Source: Usnea hakonensis (lineage: Eukaryota; Ascomycota; Lecanoromycetes; Lecanorales; Parmeliaceae). From it: a stretch of 64,000 bases of DNA. A program made the position numbers and the translations under genes. Within the stretch, counting starts at the first letter, position 1. Each line of letters opens with the position of its first letter. The notes below the pieces were generated by a model. That model was given only the letters and a program-made list of their open reading frames with translations. It had not been told where the DNA came from and ran no database searches. Below are positions 51,755-61,368 of this stretch, piece after piece. The stretch covers positions 62,001-126,000 of the forward strand of contig BLJB01000056.1 of the NCBI GenBank assembly GCA_013423325.1, in the 5' to 3' direction.

Positions 51755-52868
51755 ATGACTTTGCCAGTACTTGATCTGTCAAAATACACCCGGGGTAGCG
51801 CTCAAGAGCAAGGGCATTTCAGTCACGGGTTGCTCAGCAGCTTTCAATCATACGGATTTGTAAAGCTCGTCAATCATGGGTTCGATCGAGAGTATATTGA
51901 TGAACTGATGGATTGGGTAGGCGGCATTGCTCTTCTCCCTTTGAACACATATTTCGTCTGACGAGTCTGCCTCTTTCAGAGCCATCGATTCTTCAAACTA
52001 GATCCACCCACCAAAGCTTCCATTAGCAACCAAAAAGGTACAAACCCCCAACGAGGCTATAGCGGTATTGGCGGAGAGAACTTCAAGGCCTTTGCCCTGG
52101 ATGGCACAGGTGAGGACTTTGTCGATGTAAAGGTTAGTTGACTATTCCCTCTCCATGTTTGTCTGTCCCCTCCCAACTTCGACTTCTCAGGAACATTTCG
52201 ACCAAGGCCCCTGTAACGATACCTCCTTCCCTAATCGATGGCCCCCCGAGACTGCGTCCAATGGTCTGATCGGCTTTCGTTCTTTTATGGAATCCTATTT
52301 CGACACCACATTCATCCTAAGCCACCAGCTGCTCTCAATTCTTGAGACCGCGCTCAAAGTGCCCCCCAGTACACTTACATCGCGTTGCAGCCGCAACCAC
52401 AACGAGCTCCGCCTGAACCACTACCCCACTACCACAATTGAAGAGATCCGAAACGGCCACGTGAGACGAAATGGCGCTCACACCGATTACGGAGTGCTAA
52501 CGCTCTTATTTCAAGACCAGAATGGCGGGCTGGAATTTCAGGATCGGAGCGCACCTGAAGTAAAGTTTATACCCGTAACGGCGGATAACCCTTACGAATT
52601 GATTGTCAACGTGGCGGATACACTGCAACGGTGGACGAACGGCATGGTGCCAGCGGGGCTGCACCAGGTGACGATCCCTGGCGGCAGACGAACCGAGGCA
52701 GGGGGCAAACTGCAAGAACGGTTTTCCATTGCGTATTTCATGAAGAGCAATCGGGAGGAGTCGGTGGGGTCGTTACCAGAGTTTGTGAATGAGAAGAGAC
52801 CTGCCGAGTATGAGCATATGTCGGCGATCGATTACCATAAGCGGAGGCATGCACTACTGTACGCTTAA
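51755..52868 (+). CDS. 2-oxoglutarate Fe(II) oxygenase, isopenicillin-N-synthase fold
   Basis: Soluble non-haem iron oxygenase. Exons 51755-51916, 51980-52132 and 52191-52868, all phase 0, give 330 aa. The N-terminal DIOX_N-type region is MTLPVLDLSKYTRG, then GFVKLVNHGFDREYIDEL and HRFFKLDPPTKASI rebuilt across intron 1, then NPQRGYSGIGGENF. The catalytic part has H202 and D204 in NGAHTDYGVLTLL, H263 in AGLHQV and the 2OG-binding RxS at R282/S284 (RFSIAYF). The start at 51755 is chosen because MTLPVLDLS is the usual family beginning; an in-frame ATG at 51674 is also open. Fungal relatives hydroxylate or desaturate amino acids and secondary metabolites. The gene is divergent from PhyH and 6 kb from the NRPS start, so a role in precursor or peptide oxidation is plausible but inferred. 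Confidence 0.9.
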
Positions 52869-53083
52869 TTCCAATAAAAGAACCTTTCAGGGTTTAGGGA
52901 ACGTTGAAAGGGGATGGACAAGTAGAGAGTAGAAGGCAAATGCGATGTTGGCGACCGATCACCATAACCGGGGGGCATACGCTACCACACGCTTGATTCC
53001 GATAACGGAACATTCGAAGCTTTGAAGGTTGAAAGGGGATGGAAAAGTAAAGGGAAAAGTAAAGTTTGTAGATGAGAAATGCG
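52818..53083 (+). repeat. Diverged tandem duplication spanning the 3' end of the oxygenase gene
   Basis: Unit A (about 52818-52945) covers the last codons, the stop and the 3' flank. Unit B (about 52946-53083) repeats it: TCGGCGATCGATTACCATAA against TTGGCGACCGATCACCATAA, ACGCTTAATTCCAATAA against ACGCTTGATTCCGATAA, then a shared GTTGAAAGGGGATGG block. Differences are mostly transitions. Confidence 0.75.
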
Positions 53084-54764
53084 ATGTCGGCCAAAAGGGC
53101 ATTTGTGAGGAGAATGCCCAACGCACGCGCATCTATCACATGCTACTTGATTTCTGCGCCTCTTCCCCGCACGATGAATTCGCTGCATATGCATGTCTCT
53201 TATACCGTTGCACTGGGTCGTTTGAGAGCCATCATTCGATAACGTAGCTTTCAACCGGCCAGCATTCGCAGGCTTGTAAATGAAATGGAACGCGGTTGGA
53301 GACCTTTGGCACGCTAGCCTGTACCATAAAGTACCTCATGCAAGATGTAAAGTACCTACGTATGAAAGTGGAGAAGTTGAAGAGCTTACAGTTTACTGTG
53401 GATACGATTTAGTGAGCGGGGGTTCGCTTGAAAGCTTGGCCGGGGATCCAAATCCGATGGCAATCGCCCGGTCCACAAAAAAGTATGCTCCTGGCACCCT
53501 TCCCCCCGGCTCCAAATGCGGGGGTCCAAAGGAAGTACGTAGGTACTTACCTCAAGGTATTTTCTTCCTTTTTTCTTTTGCCAAGCCCGAAAAATTTCAA
53601 CTGAAACGCACATGCAGGAGCAAGGATAAACGGCATTGGATAACATGCCAATTGGCATGAGAGATGCCAATTTTCAAAAGTTGATCTAGCAGAACAGGTA
53701 CTGTATAATTCGAAAGATTCCGTAATTTTGCTTCCCTTCTGTTGCTAAGTGACGTGGGTAAAGGTGCGGAACGGTTTAAGGCGGTCACCGTGGATAGGGA
53801 TGTTGCTGGTGGGTATTATCATGCCAAACTAACATATTCTTTCCTTCTTTCTTTCTGAATGTCATTACACAGATCAAAAGATATGATAACCGGATGTTAT
53901 AAATTATTTTAAGCTGTACTACAGATAGAGAATCACATCTGGAGGCAGGGACCGACATCAGCAAGAGCTGTCTTGAACATCTCACTTCTCTCATATTAGC
54001 ATTTCGAGTCAGGTCTTGCTGTTTTTACCGATCCTATAAAATGCTAGGATAGAAACTACAGGAGTGCCACTGCTGCTAATACCATGCACTCTCGATTCCC
54101 CTGAACTTGATTGAGCCTATGTGGAGGGGCATCAGTAGATAGTTCAAGAGATAGTTGGCAGAAGGCATGTTGAAAGCGGCTATTAATATCGGATTTCTAG
54201 ACTGACTCATCGCTGCACGATGCGAGACTCGGAAACGTAAAGGGCAACAGGAGTATAATGCAAAGTACCCAGCGCCACGGACCTTTGAGAATGTCAGCTC
54301 ACCTCGGGGATCAGAAGTTGGGAGCAGTCCTGATCGGGCAGTACTTATTCCATACCTAGTAGTCGCTGTACGAGCGAAGAACGAAGGTTTAAGAAAGAGG
54401 CGTTGAGCCGAGGACAACCTGTCACTGACTGGCACCCAGTGCTCTTTCGCCCACTTCCATGTCTATGTATCACCCTGTACCGCATGTATAGTTCAAAAAT
54501 TAAAGGACCGAGCGCCAACATGGAGGCGTATTGACCCCTTTCTGTAGAGTCGAGTCTAAGCCAAAGCCCACGCTCGTCTCATTCCATCTGAGACAATTAG
54601 ACAGAAGGGTTTGCCGTCAGGTTCAGCTGAGGCATAGAGCGACTTTAACTCAGATCACCACCTGACGGAGCCGAAGCGACGTAGGAGCTTGTACTCTCTT
54701 GTCAGCTGCGAATGCGAGAATCATCTGATAGAGTATTGGCCTCTTCGTCTGGATCGTAAATGAT
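52869..54764. other. Intergenic, 1.9 kb
   Basis: Contains unit B of the duplication. AATAAA at 52873-52878 may be the poly(A) signal of the oxygenase. No gene is supported; the short frames overlap on both strands and carry no motifs. Confidence 0.45.
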
Positions 54765-56674
54765 CTACGCATGTTTTCCTTGGGTTTCTTCGAGCCACAA
54801 TCCTCCCTCAAGGTCTCTGTACCACGCGAACAAGATGAAAAGAGTGTCACTAGACACTGTGTTGACATCGTCTTCAACGTCTCCAACGTCTTCAGAACGG
54901 CTGATGCAGTGCCAGCCATGTCCATTTAGGTGCCGTAGTTTACCACTTACTTTGCGGGAAGTATTTTCATCTGAAGCCCGAGCAATCGGTGGTAGGCGCA
55001 AGATAGGACGTTCTACTGTCCCAGAGTTCTCCTGAGCAGGGTACAATTCCTCTGCCTCGAAGATACAAGTTGTAGACTCCATCATCTTATGGTCGTGTAG
55101 CAAATGGCTTTGAACCTCAAGACTGGTACCTGATATCGCTATCTCTCCAAATGGCGGTGACGACGTAAAACGGGATTCTAGCATCAGGGTGAACGAGATA
55201 GATGGTACTAAACTCTTCGACACGCGGAATAAATCCATCCCGGTTTGAGATGGGGTAATATCCAGCTTGGACGAAAGATTGTAAATACCCCGTCCAAGAC
55301 GCCACTAGAAGACTGATAGGCGGCGTGCCCCCAAAGGCGCAGCTCAAGAGTCTATTTGCGTAACCCGTCCACATTGCTGCAAGCCGTAACGTAGATGTTT
55401 TTGGATTTTGCCTAAGCTTTAAGCGAGCGAAGACCTTTACATCGCTCCTCGCTGGTTCGATTGCCTTTCTGACGCCGGACACGTGGGCCCCAATCAAGTT
55501 ACAGGGCACTCTAGGCTCGAAAAATACACTACATAGCAGGGAGGTAATGCCTTCGTCGTAACAGCTCAGCGTTATGTACCGACTAAGACTTTTGTATAAC
55601 CTTTTGTAGAATCTCTCGTTGGCGCCTAAAGAACGATAGACGTCCTCTGGTGCGGCCGAAGGTGGAGATACTATCGGGCCAGCTCTATACTTCGGGGACT
55701 TTAAGACTACGGTAAGCGCCATGGCAGTACTTTCTTTCGTAATATATTCGACGAGCAAAAACTCTCTAGGAGCTCAAATGTATAGAGGGAATCTGGATGC
55801 ACTTCAACATTGTTCACACTGGGCAAATGCGTAAGCCTGGGAGAATAATGGCTGCGTAATAGTGAACGTACTCAGGAGCTACAAAACTTGGACCCGTACA
55901 CCAAGGTGTATAAAAGGTCTTGCTGCCGCGGACCATAATGGCTTGCCACTGCCTATCAACGGCTACCTTCTAAAAGGCTTCCTTTTCGATCTTCTCACTT
56001 TAGTTCATCACCGCCTTTTCCCCTGCAGCAGTGAGAATCTCTAGCCACCGAGAGGAGGGTATAAAAGCCCAAGCCAGTATCAGACGGGGAAGATATTTGG
56101 TTTGGTCTTGTGAAAATCCTGCCCACGGGAGTGTATTCCTAGAGACGTCCACTTTTTGGCAGCCCTGGGTTTCGGGAACTCCTATTGTTAGATAGTGATA
56201 TGTGCGCTTAGTAGGCCGTTCGCATGCCAAATCTTTTGTCGTTACCCATTCCAGAGCGAACTTGAGTTGAGGATAGAACCAGTCGTAGATTAAGAATGCT
56301 TTTGAGGGCTGTGCGTTAACCTCTGGGATCCGCTCGACGAGTTCCAAGAGGTCATCAGCTATGTGAAGGTCGTCTGAACTTTAATTTGCTTCTGATAATA
56401 GCTTTGCCCATTCTCCATAGCTGGCTGTTGCTGTATCTTGGTTTTGCATGACTGTGGGGCATATTCCATCTCCAGGTTGTGGAGATGAATTTCTCGTCCG
56501 TCTGGCGGGGAACTCCTCTTGGGTGGCCATGAAAGTCAGAAGCAGAAAATTCCAGGAATACGTAGTTGAGATCAAGAGATGTTTTGCATTTGTTGTAGTA
56601 CGGATTAAGGTACGAGGTCCAAATCTAGGTATGGTCTTGGTAACTGAGGGTTGGGGTTGATTATAATTATTCAT
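54650..56674 (-). pseudogene. Broken copy of a fungal protein family of unknown function
   Basis: Several minus-strand blocks in different frames read like one protein about 600 residues long. Block 1, 56381-56674, includes MATQEEFPARRTRN. Block 2, 56000-56347, has RIPEVNAQPSKAFLIYDWFY, THYLTIGVPET-like RTYHYLTIGVPET and PRLILAWAFIPSSRWLEI. Block 3, 55117-55758, has ITSLLCSVFFEPRVPCNLI and WTGYANRLL. Block 4, 54765-55238, has RFTSSPPFGEIAISGTSLEV and TLFILFAWYRDLEGGLWLEE. Blocks 3 and 4 overlap in different frames around 55150-55190 with no splice site that fits, so a frameshift is likely. The stretch 55759-55999 has stops where conserved sequence is expected. I recognise the pattern from uncharacterised proteins in other ascomycetes (from memory, no name). 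Introns could explain part of the breakage. Confidence 0.5.
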
Positions 56675-59447
56675 GACATCTTAGTAGACAATGCAAATCT
56701 AAGCACACGACGTAGAATAATTGTAGTGTGATACGCAGCTCGCTCTCTCACTCCGTTGTATTTTAATGATTCATTTTCTCCTTCCAACCCATACCTTGCA
56801 GCAGCCCTCACTGCCATCCTTATAGTCTCCAACTCTAGCATATTCCTCGGAGCGAAGATCATAACATAACCCAGCGGAGAACCCAACAGCCTTCACCCAT
56901 ATCCCCTGCACCTTCTTCTAATGAACATCTGACTCGCGCATTTCTGCGGGTATCGTCAAGAGCTTGCGTGGCATGCATGAGAGCTGAAATCTGTCCGTTC
57001 TACCCCTCTTCCACAGACACTGCTCTATCAATCTATCATGCCGCCGAATATGACCGTGTAAGTTCAAGCAGTATGATGAGTAAGGCTACATTTGAGTACG
57101 GGACTGAGAGCATAGGCACAGGAGAGCAAGTTTTAGAGACCTAGAGAATTGCCATCTTCGCCGACCTTTCAGTCTTGCCACTCACCGGTAACTTCATTCT
57201 TTACCCCATCTACATTTATATACAAAACCAAGATATCCTATATGGAATCGACAGGGGGGCAGCTGAAACAACCAAACAGGACAACAAGAAGCCACTATGT
57301 AATACAGATCGTAATGATAATTGTCGTCACTATACGGAAGTTCGTAGAAACGAATAAACAGGGTAGAAGAATAAGACTAAGAGGTTTACTCTAATTACCG
57401 TACTTAAATTGAGGGTTGTGCTAATATAATCTGACTGCGGAAATGCGTCAGTTACGTCTATGGAAGAATGGAGCGCAATCGTTGAACTTTATAAGGATAA
57501 TAAGTGTCGAAGGACGTAGATTCGTCGTGGTAAAGACTTTATTACCGTCGCATGTGCCTGGATAAAGACCAAATCAGAATATGAAGCTGCTGCTTGAAAA
57601 TGATTACCTTTTTCTCCAATTCTCAACATCGATGTTTGCGACTGACGGGAATAGGGCCAGGATTAACATTGAAACACGAGTGTAAATATCGCTGCTAGGC
57701 CCCAAAACACGATGGACGCATTGAAGAGACGAAATCTCATGCCTGCTGGCCTCGAGGGTGTCAACTGCATAGAGACGACCACCAACGATCTTTGTCAGGC
57801 ATAGTATCATATTTTTGAGTAATTGACCCGCGCATCTCGCCTAATGAGCGTCAGTGGTATGAATAGCCTAAGATAGCTAAGGGCTATAGATGCCTTGCTA
57901 TATATATGGCAAAGCGAGGTGCCTATGTGTATTCTGTGTCTACCGAAAACCTAGTCGACAGCTAGGTGTATGACTGCGCTTTGTGCTATTGAAATCACCT
58001 GAGTGATCGGAGTATCAGCATGGACATGGCAATACTTGTATGAATGACATACTGCAAACGTGGTAATGATTATATTACCCTTACCTGAGTCACGTCGAGT
58101 TACTAGACGCGCAATCAGCGTTAGACTCATGAGACACATCATGATCCATGTAGTAACCACAAGGTGAGGGCCATGATTATCGGGAGCGACGAGTCCATGC
58201 GGTGGGTATGTTCCTCCGTTGCTATGGAAATTCAACGCTGAAGGCATCTTGGATAAAGAGAAAGGTTTCAAAGGTCTATCTTGTCAAACAACAGGCGTGA
58301 AAGACGCAGAAAATTATCAGTGAATCATGGAGTAAATTCAGAGCTTACATCTACCTTCCAAAGGGGATGCTACGCTGTCCGGTACCGCTTGATGAATAGC
58401 CCGGATCGAAATAAAGCACAACGACTCTTTGTGCAGTGTCGAGCTCTTCCTCTGATCCTGTTCTTCCTTTGTGGCAGTAAATGGGGGTTTTTCCGGCCAA
58501 ATTCGCACATCACGTCGTTGATAGTCCCAATATGAGCCTTGTGAAATCAAAAGCTGAGAGGTTTTTTAGCGCTGACAAACGGCATACCTTCGAAAAACAT
58601 CTGGGAAGGTATCTGAGAATAGTCCCTATCACATCCGCGGCCAATCTGACGGTGTGATCACGGTGATGAGTAACGAGTCTGGCGAAGGAACTCAGCCGGC
58701 GCCAGCTCGTTCTTTTAGCGTATTTGGATAAACGCACCATGAATACAATTTCCATACGTTACAGTATTCTAGTACCATCCTTGTAATGATTTCTGTTATT
58801 CCGTTGTGGGTAGTAGATCACCACCCTCCTCGTTAGGTGCGCTATCCGAAAATCGTGGTCCTACACGATAAGGCCATGGCCTTGGAAGATTTGAGTATCA
58901 AGAGCTCATCCACTATCGTTTGGTTGATATCTGTCTCTAGAAAACAGGGCGTTTTCTTCGTACGTGATTGTGCATTCTTGGGCCTGACCAGGCAATGGCC
59001 GGGTCGCTGCGCCAATCCTTACTCAAGAACGTTGAAGGGTCCGAGCGTAGTGCAATTCTTGACGTGGCCTTTTCCACGGAGACCAGCTCCCAGTGCAATT
59101 CAGATGTGAGGCCCCTGCAGAGATCTCTTCCTGGTAATGATTTACAGTGGTCGAGGCAACTTTACTGGGTGCCCACTTTATTGCTGAAGGCAACAACGAC
59201 CTTTGAGGGTGGGGGTCATCCCAATACCATGGGTACCTCGCTCCAAGCCTCTAGCTCTTTCTTCAAGCATATCATCTGACTTTTTGACCATCAAAGGTCG
59301 ATACGGCGTTCAACTACGACTAAATTGTACTAGCTTCATGCGAAGAACTGCCGCGTAGTGCGTTAGCACGGCGACGTGCAGGTTCAACTCTGACTTGCAG
59401 CTTCCAAAGTCCTCTCAGTCTCAATTTTAAGTATACTGTGCCATGCG
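56675..59447. other. Gene-poor, AT-rich stretch with relics
   Basis: No intact gene found in 2.8 kb. The only protein-like piece is the membrane-protein fragment at 57951-58271 (minus), listed separately. Short frames at 58837-59279 (plus) overlap one another and have no motif. The 3' part should hold the promoter of the CmcJ-like gene. Confidence 0.45.
57951..58271 (-). pseudogene. Fragment resembling a fungal rhodopsin-like (PTH11/SAT4-type) membrane protein
   Basis: Starts MKPFSLSKMPSALNF; then APDNHGPHLVVTTWIMMCLM looks like the first helix of fungal SAT4/rhodopsin-fold integral membrane proteins, and VISIAQSAVIHLAVD resembles the next helix. The frame stops right after LAVD, and I found no continuation with the remaining helices downstream. 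Probably a truncated relic. Similarity is by eye and weak. Confidence 0.35.
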
Positions 59448-60567
59448 ATGGCTAGCCTCGATGAAAAAGTCAAGCTTCGATTTCTACAATGGCAGGATCT
59501 ATACAACAAGGAGAAGCCTTTTGAAATTGTTACCGAAAGTATCCAAGGTTCTGAAAACAGGCGGACAAATCTCATATTCAGCACTCACGGAGAGCAAGTT
59601 ATCGAAGACATCAGAGGCAGGGAAGACACTAGGTTTGAGCTTGATAGCCATGGCTTTGCGTACAAATCAATCTCTTGTTCCTTTGACTGCTACGGTAGCA
59701 AGCAGAGGATCCTTGAGGAGTATTTGCCATGGGCCGAGTCAATCATCAAGCAGGAAGTAGGAGACATGAGTCGTGTAGTCGTCTTTGACTGGAGGGTAAG
59801 CGAAGAGTGAGGACCTTTTCCCTGGCTCTGTCTCTGGACTTGGAGTCTTCGCTCACGTTGATCAAAGCTCCGGCGATCTGATTTTACACCCCATAAAGTT
59901 GATCTGACCGAATTACATCAGTTCTTGCCAGTAGCATCGACGTGTCATGTTGGTGAGTTTAATTTCCCCAAACGCAAAAGTCTCAAATCAAGGTCGGTAT
60001 TACTGAACACGAGGAATCGCAAGACCAAAGCCCACAGGAGATGGTACAACGATGCCGGAAATTCCTAGGTGCTGAGGCTGAGGAGCTGTTCAAAGGCCGC
60101 ATTCGGATCATCAAGTGAGTAAATATTCTTTCGACAACATTCGAGAGCAATCCTTGACATGTAAAGCAGTCTATGGAGGCCACTGTCCCACACCATCGAG
60201 GATAGGCCTATAGCAGTCTGCGATGGTAGCACTGTCGATCAGGCAGACTTGATTCACACAGCCTATATTCGACGCGATGATGTTCAAGAAACCATGTATC
60301 TACTGCATAACGACAGACAGAAGTGGTATTACCTATCGCACCAAACCCCGGACGAAGTCCTCTTGATCAAAATATATGATTCCAGCCAAGACGTCCAAGC
60401 AATCAGTAGGTCATGATTTCATCACTCATCGACAGACATAAAACGCGACTCATTACTCATCAATGCCAGACTGTCCTCATTCCGCCTTCTTCCATAGCCA
60501 AATCCCACCGACCGCAGTCCCACGTCAAAGTGTTGAAGTTAGAGCGTTTGTCTTTTCACAACTATAA
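59448..60567 (+). CDS. CmcJ/AsaB-like hydroxylase/desaturase
   Basis: Five exons: 59448-59795, 59868-59948, 59993-60114, 60167-60405 and 60470-60567, giving 295 aa, the usual length of this family. Signatures: VIEDIRGREDTRFELDSHGF, SRVVVFDWR|LRRSDFTPHK across intron 1, LFKGRIRIIN|SLWRPLSHTI across intron 3, QKWYYLSHQTPDEVLLIKIY, and CPHSAFFHSQ with the C-terminal SVEVRAFVFSQL after intron 4. Relatives act in secondary metabolism, for example AsaB in the aspergillic-acid pathway and CmcJ in cephamycin methoxylation. Intron 2 is awkward: only a weak GTTGGT donor at 59949 keeps frame (44 nt). The usual xHVD motif reads CHVG here, so catalytic competence is uncertain. An ORF listing shows only exon 1. 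It may belong to the NRPS cluster, but 7 kb of relics separate it from the other oxygenases. Confidence 0.8.
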
Positions 60568-61368
60568 GAGTTGTCATGCACCATCACCTACTCGAATATT
60601 AGTTTCTTGGTGGCTGCGCTTTGATGCCGTGTAAAGTACCTAACTCGTGGCATTGACGGAGCCTTCGGCCATCCAGTATTCATCCTTCCCATTTGTCTTC
60701 GCGCCTTCATCTTGGCTATGATCTTGTGACGTGGCCTGCCCGTCTTCATGCGCGCCTTGCCACGGTCTGATCCTTGTGTCTTCATTGGCTTTAGCCTCAA
60801 TACGATCAGCCAGGTTGGGTTGGCCGCATTTGACCTGGTCGTCGAATGGTGTGAGGCTACTGTCTTCGACTGGCATTGCGATTAACGGATTGAGCTAATA
60901 TATTATGAGTTAATGTGTCCAAGCCTTCCAGGAGAAGACTCACCACACTTCTGCTAGATCACGAAATTTTGCTCAACTTAAAGAGCTTGGAAAGTGTTCC
61001 TTGCTGAAGTTGCCGTCTTCGTGATCTTAAAGATGCGAAAAGACATAGACTTGGGACACTAGACTTCGAAACATTGGAAACTCCAACCACACCTTGCGGC
61101 TCAAATATTCGGACAGCACATGTGTGCATATTCACCTAGTCCAGAGATCGTCGGTTGCGAGAGGCTATCACACATTGCAGCACTCTTATCAGCCTTGCCG
61201 AACGCGATTGGCTAGCATTAAGACCGGTGAAGTCTAGCTTGATACTATGGTTGCACCAATCAGCTGAATCTGTACAGCGCACGGTTATGAAAGAATGCCT
61301 ACAACTCGCAGGATCAGGGATGCCCGCATGCCACTGACTGGACCAGGCTTTGAAGATCTTAGCCTCGG
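60568..61368. other. Intergenic between convergent genes
   Basis: 3' regions of the CmcJ-like gene (+) and STAND gene (-). No feature recognised. Confidence 0.5.

Noticed and set aside
53280..53660. 126-codon plus-strand frame after the duplication
   Set aside because: No family features, overlapping minus-strand frames, AT-rich context.
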